NCBI GenBank assembly: GCA_023255965.1
Contig: JAGDWE010000039.1
Span: forward strand, 1 to 17,284
DNA from: Desulfurococcales archaeon
GTDB lineage: Archaea; Thermoproteota; Thermoprotei_A; Sulfolobales; NBVN01
Reading direction: 5' to 3'
Length of the DNA: 17,284 nucleotides
Shown here piece after piece: positions 7,037-14,148 of this stretch. A program made the translations under genes and the position numbers. Below the pieces are notes generated by a model. That model ran no database searches, was not told where the DNA came from, and was given only the letters and a program-made list of their open reading frames with translations. How positions within the stretch are numbered: the stretch's first letter is position 1; each line of letters begins with the position of its first letter.

Positions 7037-7338
7037 TCCTCCCCGCCCCGAAGGGCGAGGCTTTCAGTTGTAATGGAGTTAGTAATTAATTCATTAATTT
7101 CTTCTTCACTCAAAAAGATCCTAGCTAGCTTTAAAATGTTATCTAACGTAGGCTCTCTCCTCACTTTATACACTAACCTTCTATAGATAGGGTAGTAGTT
7201 CATTAGCAACTTAATCATCTCCTCTAGAACCTTTCTTCCCTCCGAATTTAGTACACCACTCTTACTAAACATGGCGCTATAGTTAATTAACAATCCCTCC
7301 ATCAATTTCCGTATTGTAAAATTAGCTCCATTCAACAT
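7021..7338 (-). CDS. Hypothetical helical protein with a repeat-derived tail
   Basis: I do not recognise this 105-residue protein. Residues 1-90 are charged, mostly helical and without membrane segments (for example EGRKVLEEMIKLLMNYYPIY and KLARIFLSEEEINELI). The last 14 or so residues, ESLALRGGEEVSSC, are encoded by the GC-rich hairpin repeat, so the original C-terminus was probably different and the stop at 7021 is supplied by the repeat. It begins 19 bp after the nitroreductase gene on the same strand and could be co-transcribed with it. The ATG at 7338 has only a weak ribosome site (GGTAGGT). It may be an intact small gene, or a gene whose 3' end was replaced by an insertion. Confidence 0.5.
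   Translation of the reverse strand: MLNGANFTIRKLMEGLLINYSAMFSKSGVLNSEGRKVLEEMIKLLMNYYPIYRRLVYKVRREPTLDNILKLARIFLSEEEINELITNSITTESLALRGGEEVSSC
7022..7073 (-). repeat. Hairpin repeat, best copy (IS200/IS605-like terminal hairpin)
   Basis: On the minus strand it reads TTACAACTGAAAG, then an 8-bp stem CCTCGCCC-TTCG-GGGCGGGG (7041-7060) with a stable UUCG tetraloop, then AGGAGGTCAGCTCCTGCTA. The first 17 bases (7057-7073) are identical to 17230-17246, and the second stem differs there by compensatory changes. GC-rich terminal hairpins of this kind are typical of IS200/IS605 elements and their TnpB-bearing relatives. The TTAC at the left could be the target tetranucleotide used by some members. 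No transposase or TnpB is near, so this is a relic or a non-autonomous element. The family assignment is an inference. Confidence 0.6.
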
Positions 7339-7357
7339 ACCTACCTAGCTAGGGCAG

Positions 7358-7882
7358 CTATTTTACTATAAACTTACTTCCATACTTATTTAAATATGTT
7401 ATCTCATATAATTCCTTACGCGGCTTTGGCGGTGGGCTCTCATCAGGGTATCCTAAGGCAAGCATTGCTACTGGTATGTAGTTCTTTGGCAGATTGACAA
7501 TGTTTTGAACTTCCTCAATATTCCTCAATGTCTGAAGCCACACGGTACCTAATCCTAACGCATGTGCTGCTAACATAATTTGCATCGTTGCATTAGCGCA
7601 GTCCACTTGACAGGACTCACGCGAGATCTCGCAATCGCATGCTATTACTACCCCCAATGGAGCATCTTCTAGGGGCCTCGCCCACGGATGTATATTAGCT
7701 AGTTTCATCTTTATTTCGGGGTCATCCACAACTATGAATATCCACGGCTGTCTATTACCAGCACTTGGAGCGTACCTTGCAGTATCTAATAACTTTAAAA
7801 TTAATTCCTTAGGTATTGGGTCAGGCTTAAATCTCCTAATACTTCTTCTACTTTTGAGAAACTCAAGCAATTTCTCGGACAT
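7358..7882 (-). CDS. Nitroreductase-family FMN oxidoreductase
   Basis: This is a 174-residue member of the nitroreductase family, homodimeric FMN enzymes that use NAD(P)H. Flavin-binding signatures are RRSIRRF (12-18), APSAGNRQPW (38-47), the late GLGTVWL (110-116) and PKPRKEL near the C-terminus. The physiological substrate is not evident; many archaeal members are assigned no pathway. C82, C84, C91 and C95 cluster within 14 residues (CDCEISRESCQVDC). One cysteine before the AxxQ helix is common, but four are not. The ATG at 7882 has a full GAGGTG ribosome site (minus strand of 7890-7895) and a TATA box near 7917. A second, divergent family member lies at 14420-15007. Confidence 0.9.
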   Translation of the reverse strand: MSEKLLEFLKSRRSIRRFKPDPIPKELILKLLDTARYAPSAGNRQPWIFIVVDDPEIKMKLANIHPWARPLEDAPLGVVIACDCEISRESCQVDCANATMQIMLAAHALGLGTVWLQTLRNIEEVQNIVNLPKNYIPVAMLALGYPDESPPPKPRKELYEITYLNKYGSKFIVK

Positions 7883-7910
7883 TTATCGGCACCTCAAAAT
7901 AATTGCTCTC

Positions 7911-7923
7911 AAAAATATATACG
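7911..7923 (-). promoter_or_regulatory. TATA box for the 7.4-7.9 kb nitroreductase gene
   Basis: The minus strand reads CGTATATATTTTT. Its centre at about 7917 places the transcript start near 7891, close to the GAGGTG ribosome site, so the message would have only a very short leader. Confidence 0.45.
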
Positions 7924-8006
7924 TTATCGTTAATTATAGTAGCCTTAGATCTATTTAAAGTTCCATTAAAAACTCAGTTAATGGTTCATTCTACTTTTTC
8001 ACTTAA

Positions 8007-8432
8007 TTATTTGCCTCTAAGCGCATGTTTCCTAACCGTAGTCCAATATTCCTCAGGCCATTTAGCATCTTTGGGGTCGTTATAAATCCATACAAATTCG
8101 AAAGGCGTTGCTGGATCCAATGCCTCATATCCATGTGGAGTCCCTGCTGGAACTATTATTGCCTCACCTTCCCTTAAAACGTATTCCTCGCCGTCAACTA
8201 TGAATTTACCGACGCCGTGAGTCACAACCATGATCTCATCGCTATTGGGGTGGACGTGTGGCGGCATACCCTTACATGCTGATTGACATACCGTTATACC
8301 TACAGCAACGCCTTTAGGTCCGCCGAACTCGGGTAATGTGATAATTTTAACGATCCTATTGGGGTTGGCTTTATGATGAACGAATTCTTGATCTTCGATT
8401 CTAATGACTTTCGCTTTACCCATAAACTGCAC
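8007..8432 (-). CDS. Cupin-domain metalloprotein
   Basis: A single-domain cupin of about 140 residues. Motif 1 is G55-MPP-H59-V-H61-PNSD-E66, then G73 six residues after E66. Motif 2 is G89, P95, G97 and H100 (REGEAIIVPAGTPHG). The two motifs give the usual three-histidine, one-glutamate metal site. The fold covers dioxygenases, sugar isomerases and storage or sensor proteins, so no reaction can be assigned. GTG at 8432 gives 141 residues and ATG at 8423 gives 138. A TATA-like ACTTAAATTA near 8459 predicts a transcript start near 8433, compatible with either. It is transcribed towards the nitroreductase gene but has its own 125-bp upstream gap, so co-regulation is not established. Confidence 0.88.
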   Translation of the reverse strand: MQFMGKAKVIRIEDQEFVHHKANPNRIVKIITLPEFGGPKGVAVGITVCQSACKGMPPHVHPNSDEIMVVTHGVGKFIVDGEEYVLREGEAIIVPAGTPHGYEALDPATPFEFVWIYNDPKDAKWPEEYWTTVRKHALRGK

Positions 8433-8490
8433 CGATTTTATATCTATCGAACACTAATTTAAGTCTTTTATTGCCTAGACGTTATATTAA

Positions 8491-8515
8491 TTATTGGGGG
8501 TCAACTCCTGCTAGG
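8491..8515 (+). repeat. Partial copy of the hairpin repeat
   Basis: GGTCAACTCCTGCTA at 8499-8513 matches the minus-strand motif at 7022-7036 in 14 of 15 positions and is preceded by a G-run as there. The upstream half of the stem is missing, so this is an eroded or truncated end. It is followed within about 20 bp by an orphan coding fragment. Confidence 0.45.
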
Positions 8516-8531
8516 GCCTGTGAATTAAGCA

Positions 8532-8714
8532 GAGAGACTTCATATATTAAGTTCTTGCGGGCTTAAAAGAGCTCAAGATCCAAAGGAAATCGCTTGGCAT
8601 GATTTAAAGGAATATGAGGTAAATGGATATAGGTTTGCAATAGCTCAGATACTTACAGTTGATCCGGAGAAATTTTCTCATATAAAGGATAAGTTATTAG
8701 GCCTTACTAATTAG
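8532..8714 (+). pseudogene. Orphan C-terminal coding fragment
   Basis: An open frame of about 60 codons runs after a TAA to TAG at 8712-8714 without any ATG, GTG or TTG start. Its later part (AQDPKEIAWHDLKEYEVNGY, then RFAIAQILTVDPEKFSHIK) has a protein-like composition. I do not recognise the family. Because it begins just after a partial copy of the hairpin repeat, it may be the 3' remnant of a gene cut by an insertion or deletion. Chance is a real alternative at this length. Apart from this and the repeat, I see only promoter-like A/T-rich sequence in 8433-8740. Confidence 0.3.
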
Positions 8715-8740
8715 TTGATGTGAGGGATAGTAATTCAAGG

Positions 8741-8983
8741 TCATACATGTTGGTCCTGAGCGACCACATAGATGACATTTCTCATGTAATTGTTGAAGGC
8801 GATAGGCAATACAAGTATCGTTGAGGATGCATTTAATGTAAAGGTAGTTAGTAATTGCTTCATCTTAAGGAACGTGACTTCAAGGAAGTCGCAGATGCTT
8901 CCACCAATACCTAAGGTAATTAATGAAAGGATCATGGGTAAGATGATATAAAAGCAGTTAAATGTAAAATAACCATAGGCCAA
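8741..8983 (-). CDS. Small hydrophobic protein, unrecognised
   Basis: This 80-residue frame starts with TTG at 8983, or with ATG at codon 17 (8935), and overlaps the end of the thioredoxin-CcdA gene by 26 bp. It contains a hydrophobic stretch (FYIILPMILSLITLGIGG) and a second moderately hydrophobic one (STILVLPIAF), so it could be a small membrane protein coupled to the preceding redox gene. No family motif is seen and no good ribosome site precedes either start. It may be a decayed gene or a chance frame. Confidence 0.35.
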   Translation of the reverse strand: MAYGYFTFNCFYIILPMILSLITLGIGGSICDFLEVTFLKMKQLLTTFTLNASSTILVLPIAFNNYMRNVIYVVAQDQHV

Positions 8984-10100
8984 CAGCTATTAATATAAGG
9001 CCGGCCATAATCGATAGCCCTCGACTATGCCTTACTATAAACTCCTGTACATCCCTTATTCTCATCATATACGTGATCATGAGGAGTATTGAAATGAAGG
9101 GAAGTATAAATATGAGGTTATAGATCAGTAGTAGCACATACTGTAACGGCGCTCCGTACTTTGATGCTATCCCAATAAATACCACGTATGGACCTGAGGA
9201 ACAGGGAAGCAATGTGAGCGAAATCATGACTCCGAAAAAGAACGACATATGCGCGGAGGCTGAAGCCCTACTAATTAAATTTAAGACTCCCTCCTTAGCA
9301 ACGATTCTCGATTTACCTTTTAAACCAGATAAAACAGTCCATATGCCGAAGAATATGGCGATTAGGCTCAGGATCATTGATGGTATTAACTTAACGATGA
9401 TTATTAAGCCTAACCCCAGTAAGTAATAGCACATGAATACCGCAGCTATAAATGCTATGCCCGACGTCAATACAGCTTTTTTACTACTTGATGATAGGGA
9501 TGCAGCAATGAGTAGTAAGGTATATATGTAAAACGCGCATGGATTAATTGCGTCGCTAAGCGCTAACGTCGTAAGGAGGGTCAATGCGTGGGTGATGTGA
9601 GGTGGTTGAATGGTTTGAGGTTTTTGAATGAAGTATTCTGGAGCGAATAACGTGATGAAGTCGGTGAAATTATTTACTAATATAGTGTAATATGACTTAG
9701 TGCCGAAGTAGATTGGCACCTCAAATGACTTATGCGTCATGAGTATATCATCCCAGAAAGTTTTATTTATTACCTTCCCTAGTACTATGGCTTTAACCTC
9801 TAAGTCCTTAATGACTACTGTTAATGGCACAGAGTTCGGTAAGCCAGCTATTGATATGAGGTTGATAAACCTATCAGCACAAGATGTGTGAGGATCTAGT
9901 AGGTCGCAGAAATATATGGAATCATTACCGTATTGGGAGGCGAGGAATTCCTTCAATGATGTACAGTGGGGGCATGTATGCATTCCGTAGATGTAGAAGA
10001 AGTAGTGAACGTCGTAACCAAGCAATTGAGGACATGAAAATAATGCGATCATTAGTAATATAAGGGCCAACATTACACCATACTTTAAATGTACACGCAT
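8958..10100 (-). CDS. Thioredoxin-CcdA fusion (DsbD-like thiol-disulfide interchange protein)
   Basis: This 380-residue membrane protein has an N-terminal signal or anchor (about 9-28), an outward-facing thioredoxin-like domain (30-165) with active site C43-P-H-C46 and a cis-proline region (VPLTVV, 91-96), and then six membrane segments (about 172-200, 209-236, 238-260, 284-308, 318-343, 361-379). The membrane domain carries the paired cysteines of CcdA/DsbD: C188 in DAINPC at the first helix and C300 in LLPCSSGPY at the fourth. Known relatives carry electrons from cytoplasmic thioredoxin across the membrane to reduce outside disulfides or cytochrome c maturation proteins. Here donor transporter and acceptor domain are in one chain. 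Its ATG has GGCGAT eight bases before the start and a TATA box near 10155. The client is unknown. Confidence 0.9.
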   Translation of the reverse strand: MRVHLKYGVMLALILLMIALFSCPQLLGYDVHYFFYIYGMHTCPHCTSLKEFLASQYGNDSIYFCDLLDPHTSCADRFINLISIAGLPNSVPLTVVIKDLEVKAIVLGKVINKTFWDDILMTHKSFEVPIYFGTKSYYTILVNNFTDFITLFAPEYFIQKPQTIQPPHITHALTLLTTLALSDAINPCAFYIYTLLLIAASLSSSSKKAVLTSGIAFIAAVFMCYYLLGLGLIIIVKLIPSMILSLIAIFFGIWTVLSGLKGKSRIVAKEGVLNLISRASASAHMSFFFGVMISLTLLPCSSGPYVVFIGIASKYGAPLQYVLLLIYNLIFILPFISILLMITYMMRIRDVQEFIVRHSRGLSIMAGLILIAVGLWLFYI

Positions 10101-10149
10101 ATATGATCGCCTTCTTTAGTTAACGTCGCCTCACAGATCATGATTTAAC

Positions 10150-10160
10150 ATTATATTAAG
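10150..10160 (-). promoter_or_regulatory. TATA box for the thioredoxin-CcdA gene
   Basis: The minus strand reads CTTAATATAATG, giving a predicted transcript start near 10130 and a leader of about 30 bases that contains GGCGAT before the ATG at 10100. The rest of 10101-10324 shows no gene; it carries only weakly structured sequence around 10230-10320. Confidence 0.4.
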
Positions 10161-10324
10161 ATAAAATAAGTTTAAGGATTAATTTAGCCGTGATTTATTT
10201 AGTGTTGCCATATCCATATAGTTGGGTTGTTAGCTAACGGATACGGACTTCTCTCACCTCCTCTCTCGGATGCACATTTAGTTATGAGCCTTCAGGGACT
10301 CACGAAGCCATGACTTCCACATCT

Positions 10325-10819
10325 CTAGTTAGGGCTTGAATCTAAAGCTATCGCTCCTTCCTCGCATTTCCTGATAAGTTGATTAAGTTGGTGTGCGAGC
10401 ATCTTAAGTTTAGTGCTCAACTTACTGAGGCGCTCGCTCATTTCGCTGCTTACCTTCATCTCACTTAATACTTTATCGATCTTATTACTTAGTGGCTCTA
10501 TCTCATTACTTACTATTGACTTCTGCTTAAGTATAAGTAATTGCATTAAGTCGACGTTAGTTACATAGACATTACCTTTCCCCTTCTTAACCCTACTTAC
10601 CACATTTATCTTATCTAGTATGTTAAGGCATGTAGATACAGTTGATTTAGCATAGCCGGTTAGAAGCATTAGGTCTTTGATGGTTATACTGCTTTGAAAC
10701 AGCAGTAGTATACCTAGTATTAAGCTGCATGAGTATGGCAGGTTTAAATGTGATAGCAACTTTTGTACTTCCTTGATTATTGGGGCCATAGAGTTATATA
10801 GCTCCACATATCCCTTCAT
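10325..10819 (-). CDS. Winged-helix transcriptional regulator with C-terminal coiled coil
   Basis: This 164-residue protein has a helix-turn-helix at about 45-72 (ITIKDLMLLTGYAKSTVSTC, where the recognition helix is the serine/threonine-rich part), a basic wing at 74-88 (SRVKKGKGNVYVT), and a long charged helix at 95-155 likely to form a coiled-coil dimer. The layout resembles GbsR/MarR or TrmB-type archaeal regulators. It is the last gene of the radical SAM operon. A GGTGAT ribosome site containing the upstream TGA stop sits just before its ATG, so translation is coupled. It probably controls its own operon or neighbours; the ligand and sites are unknown. Confidence 0.8.
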   Translation of the reverse strand: MKGYVELYNSMAPIIKEVQKLLSHLNLPYSCSLILGILLLFQSSITIKDLMLLTGYAKSTVSTCLNILDKINVVSRVKKGKGNVYVTNVDLMQLLILKQKSIVSNEIEPLSNKIDKVLSEMKVSSEMSERLSKLSTKLKMLAHQLNQLIRKCEEGAIALDSSPN

Positions 10820-10823
10820 GGTA

Positions 10824-12350
10824 TCACCTATGAGTCGTAGCCTCTATTACAGGGACTAATCTGCTTAAACGCCACTTAACATACTGTATAAATAGTTTTA
10901 AGAGGAATCTCAATGGAGTTAGGTATGGTTCTCTAAGGTAGAACTTATTCATTATGTCTTCAGCCCAGTAAAGGGTATGATTAACTATTCTAATCATGAG
11001 ATCTATGTGATCCGACGTTAAGTACTGCTTCTTAAACCAGTCCCTATTCTTCAAAACCCCCATAGGGACGAAGAACATGGGTACTATGATGCTTCTATAC
11101 GGCCTTAATTTATCAATTAATTCGGCGGTTTTAACTACATCGTAGCTATTCTCTCCTGGTAACCCGATTATTAATGTTGCAGCTGGTATAATAGTATTCT
11201 CATGCATTATCCTGAACGAGTCCTCAACTACTTCAGGCCACATAGATGCTGGGTAAGGGGCTGATTTAGCAGGCATTATTATTTCAGCAAGCCTCGGCGA
11301 GCCCGTCTCTATGCCTACTTCAACGCCTAAGAAGTTCTGTCCTTCAGTTAATAAGTACTCGCTCGCCAGCCTAGATATAAGTTTAAAGTTGTCCTCAGCG
11401 TACTTGATAGAGGCTAGGCTAGCATGGCTCCATGCTATGGAGCCTTTAACGTGCTTTCTAACCATTTCATGTAGCTTTATGACAGCCTCCGGCCTAGGCT
11501 TAATGCCATCACCTCCATAGAGTAACACGTCCTCACTATGTAGTATGGCATTCGTAATGCCTGATTTAATATTTACCAATATTTCCTTCTCGATCTTATC
11601 TAGAGGTATGAATCTAAGCGGCCTTAAGGTAACTGAGCAGAACTTGCACCCCCTAGGACATCCCCTCATAACTTCAATTAAGCCATTAACGCTAGCTGCC
11701 TTAATTACTGGTATCTCATCAATCGATGGCGTGTCAGCAGGGCCTACGAATACATAGTTAGGTAATTCCTCTCCATCTAACGCCTTCCTAACCAAATCCA
11801 CTATAACCCTCTCTGCCTCACCATCTACAACTACGTCGATACCGCATTCCCTCCAGAAATCGAGTTCCCAAAGCCACTGCCAAGCCGCTGGGCCGCCAGC
11901 TATAACCTTAACTCCTTTTGCTTTAGCCTTCCTAACCGTTTCACTCCTCATAAATCTCATGAAGCTTAACCTATTAACGGGCTCCTCTCCAGTTATAAGC
12001 CACCATTCATTGCTTGGTGGTCCGTACGCGAAGAAGTCATGGTGGCCAACCATCAATACCTTCATGCCGTCTAGGTGTTTATGTATGTGATCAGGATCTA
12101 TTACGGCTGCCCTAAACCCTGCGTCAATCAACTTAGCCTCAATCTTCCTCAATCCGTATGGTGCCTCTATAGGTCTCCCCTCGCCGTCGACCTTGATCTT
12201 AGGGGCAGCAAGCCACATCCATAATTTCTCAGGGAGGCCTACAGCAGGTCCTGTTGCTAGGAATCCTAGGAACTCCTTGCCATGATGATTGCTCATCATA
12301 GTTCTATCTGAAGTAATTACTACTTCATAGCTAGTCACATCAATCACCAT
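10824..12350 (-). CDS. B12-binding radical SAM enzyme
   Basis: A 508-residue protein with an N-terminal cobalamin-binding-like domain (about 60-200, with KVIAGGPAAW and DVVVDGEAE), then a radical SAM core with the cluster motif C231-PRG-C235-KF-C238, and later GVEVGIETGSPRLAEIIMP and ATLIIGLPGEN. This class methylates or couples unreactive carbons; archaeal members include the tetraether-lipid synthases Tes and GrsA/GrsB. The N-terminal part (APYGLRKIEAKLIDAGF) looks like the archaeal membrane-of-that-class proteins as I remember them, but I cannot assign it to lipid chemistry from sequence alone. The ATG at 12350 overlaps the preceding gene by 7 bp. A GTG four codons on, preceded by GGTGAT, is an alternative start. 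It forms a coupled operon with the winged-helix gene downstream. Confidence 0.88.
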   Translation of the reverse strand: MVIDVTSYEVVITSDRTMMSNHHGKEFLGFLATGPAVGLPEKLWMWLAAPKIKVDGEGRPIEAPYGLRKIEAKLIDAGFRAAVIDPDHIHKHLDGMKVLMVGHHDFFAYGPPSNEWWLITGEEPVNRLSFMRFMRSETVRKAKAKGVKVIAGGPAAWQWLWELDFWRECGIDVVVDGEAERVIVDLVRKALDGEELPNYVFVGPADTPSIDEIPVIKAASVNGLIEVMRGCPRGCKFCSVTLRPLRFIPLDKIEKEILVNIKSGITNAILHSEDVLLYGGDGIKPRPEAVIKLHEMVRKHVKGSIAWSHASLASIKYAEDNFKLISRLASEYLLTEGQNFLGVEVGIETGSPRLAEIIMPAKSAPYPASMWPEVVEDSFRIMHENTIIPAATLIIGLPGENSYDVVKTAELIDKLRPYRSIIVPMFFVPMGVLKNRDWFKKQYLTSDHIDLMIRIVNHTLYWAEDIMNKFYLREPYLTPLRFLLKLFIQYVKWRLSRLVPVIEATTHR

Positions 12351-12697
12351 AAGTAAATATTTAACCCGCGCTCCTTAAGCGCATCGATTAACGGGCTATC
12401 CCTACGAATGAATATGGATGAGTCCGAAGGCAATTTATTAATTAATTTTAATAAATCTGATGATGAGGAGCCCTCGTACCTAACAACCACAGTATATGAT
12501 GTTATAGACTGCAGTAGGTATCTAAGCTTTTCTAAGTAGTAGGGATTACCATATGTGGAGATGACGTGTATTACGAATCTCCTAAAGCCGTTCTTAATGC
12601 TTAGTTCAGCCATATTACGTAGTACCATCTCTAAGCCATCTAAATCGCTATCCAAGACGATTACCATATGATGCGACTTAAGCTCGATGTCTAGCAT
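12344..12697 (-). CDS. Hypothetical alpha/beta protein, first gene of the radical SAM operon
   Basis: Unrecognised. I start it at ATG 12697, because a perfect GGTGAT (minus strand of 12702-12707) lies four bases upstream and a TATA-like sequence (around 12728-12738) a further 25 bases away. A longer frame back to 12772 would overlap the divergent CBS gene. The 117-residue product alternates hydrophobic strands and helices (MVIVLDSDLDGLEMVLRNMA, RRFVIHVIS, YTVVVRYEG), suggesting a small Rossmann-like cytosolic domain. Its stop overlaps the start of the radical SAM gene by 7 bp, so the products probably act together. No catalytic motif is evident. Confidence 0.7.
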   Translation of the reverse strand: MLDIELKSHHMVIVLDSDLDGLEMVLRNMAELSIKNGFRRFVIHVISTYGNPYYLEKLRYLLQSITSYTVVVRYEGSSSSDLLKLINKLPSDSSIFIRRDSPLIDALKERGLNIYLW

Positions 12698-12765
12698 CTC
12701 TATCACCAAGTTCTGAACATTCCGAACATATATTATGTTAAGGTGTTTTAAGCATTTAACAATTA

Positions 12766-13959
12766 ATGACATTAATTTTAATACCCCCTAATGAAACACA
12801 ACAATGGGGTCTTCTAGTGAGCTTAGGAGGTAGGGTATCGGTTTATGATGTAATGACTCAGCCGCCGTTAATTGCTAACCCTGACATGACTGTTGGTGAG
12901 CTACTTCCTAAGATGAAGGAGTTAAGGGTTAGAGTAGTGCCGGTGGTTAGTGATGGGAGGTTGATTGGTGTCATAAGCTATAAGGGATTGTTGATGAGGG
13001 GTGTAGGCGGTTCAAGTAAAGTTAAGACTGTTATGGAGCATCCATACAGCCTTAACCCGTCTGAAACCATCGACGAGGCTGTAGCTAAGTTCGTCTTATG
13101 GAAGGCTAAGGCCATACCTGTGGCTAGGAATGGGATATTAATTGGTTACTTAAGCAGGGATAGGTTGCTTGAGTATTTACGCAACAGTAATTTGCTGCCT
13201 AGGAGATCCGTTGGGGAGGCTATGACCTCACCCCCTACGGTCATCACTAGCGACGAGTCCATAGCTAGGGCTAGGTGGCTAATGTTGAGGGGAGGGATCT
13301 CAAGGCTCCCTGTAATTGATGAGCACCTTAATAGCATTGAGGGAGTTATAACTATGACGGACATTGTTGAGAGAATATACATCATAAGATTAACACGTAG
13401 GAAGGGCTTTGAACAATTTGAGGAGGAATTCCTGGCAGCTCCGGTTAAGGACTTCATGTCAACGCCCCCTATATGTACGGTGAAGAATGAATTGATCGAT
13501 GATGCGGTCGAGAAGCTACTTGAGTATAGAATCACGGGAATGCCGGTGATTGAGGGAGGTAATGTCGTGGGAGTTATAAGTGGAATTGACATTCTTAAGG
13601 AGTACGGTAAGACCTTAATATCTAGGGAATTAATTGAGGGGAAGATCGCTGAGTCATTAAGAAGTGATAAAATAGCTAAGTCCCAGCTAGAGACATTACT
13701 TAATGAGTACCTATCCGACATTAGAAGGGTCGTTAATGTAATTAACTTCAAAGCGAATATAAAGGAGGAGAGTAAGGGCGGGAGGACTAGGTACACGGTT
13801 AGAACTAAATTAGTAACTAACCAAGGAGTTATGGTCTCTGAGGGCAGTGGCTGGGATCTATTATCTGCGGTTAGGGAGGCATTAGAAGTCTTAGAAAGTA
13901 GGGTTAAGAAGTATAAAGGGAAAGGTAGGGAATTAAGACGAAAGAGGTCCGTTGAATAA
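12766..13959 (+). CDS. Four-CBS-domain protein with C-terminal HPF/RaiA-like domain
   Basis: The protein has up to 397 residues. Four CBS motifs are clear, starting at YDVMTQPP (27), VKTVMEHP (86), VGEAMTSPP (144) and VKDFMSTPP (227). Each is followed by the usual RVVPVV/GMPVI strand and GVIS/GYLS strand, forming two Bateman modules that normally bind adenine nucleotides. From about 290 on there is a different domain: helix SQLETLLNEYLSDIRRV, strands VNVINFKANIKEE, RTRYTVRTKLV and GVMVSEGSG, then helix WDLLSAVREALEVLESRVKK and a basic tail. This order matches the S30EA/HPF ribosome-hibernation fold; that match is my reading of the pattern and is not confirmed. GTG at 12817 is a plausible later start, because residues 1-17 look non-conserved. 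Confidence 0.85.
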   Translation: MTLILIPPNETQQWGLLVSLGGRVSVYDVMTQPPLIANPDMTVGELLPKMKELRVRVVPVVSDGRLIGVISYKGLLMRGVGGSSKVKTVMEHPYSLNPSETIDEAVAKFVLWKAKAIPVARNGILIGYLSRDRLLEYLRNSNLLPRRSVGEAMTSPPTVITSDESIARARWLMLRGGISRLPVIDEHLNSIEGVITMTDIVERIYIIRLTRRKGFEQFEEEFLAAPVKDFMSTPPICTVKNELIDDAVEKLLEYRITGMPVIEGGNVVGVISGIDILKEYGKTLISRELIEGKIAESLRSDKIAKSQLETLLNEYLSDIRRVVNVINFKANIKEESKGGRTRYTVRTKLVTNQGVMVSEGSGWDLLSAVREALEVLESRVKKYKGKGRELRRKRSVE

Positions 13960-14016
13960 TAGTTATTTTCAGAATAAATTTTATAGATGTTATTAGGGTT
14001 AGCAGTTAATATCGAC

Positions 14017-14098
14017 GCTGACCTCCCGCCCTAAGGGCTTGGAGATTCGGGCTACACCCCCTGCTTTTCGGGGTTTAATCCCAGGCCTGTCTCTGGCC
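14017..14098 (-). repeat. Variant copy of the hairpin repeat with extra hairpins
   Basis: On the minus strand, GCCCTTAGGGCGGGAGGTCAGC corresponds in order to the stem and GGAGGTCAGC motif of the 7.0 kb copy. On the plus strand further hairpins follow: ACCCC (14056-14060) with GGGGT (14070-14074), and CCAG (14081-14084) with CTGG (14093-14096). It lies in the 189-bp gap after the CBS gene and before the convergent membrane-protein gene, so it may work as a terminator whatever its origin. No other feature is seen in 13960-14148. Confidence 0.45.
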
Positions 14099-14148
14099 AA
14101 TTACATTCCAAGAAAAGGAAGCTAAGTTTAAGGGTTAAGTTCCTGGAC

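Noticed and set aside
7021..7338. Remnant of TnpB in the 105-residue gene
   Set aside because: The tail resembles those read from IS605-type hairpins, but residues 1-90 show none of the zinc-finger or RuvC motifs of TnpB.
13146..13796. 216-residue minus-strand frame inside the CBS gene
   Set aside because: It is antisense to strongly conserved CBS domains and has Ser/Leu-rich shadow composition with no promoter.
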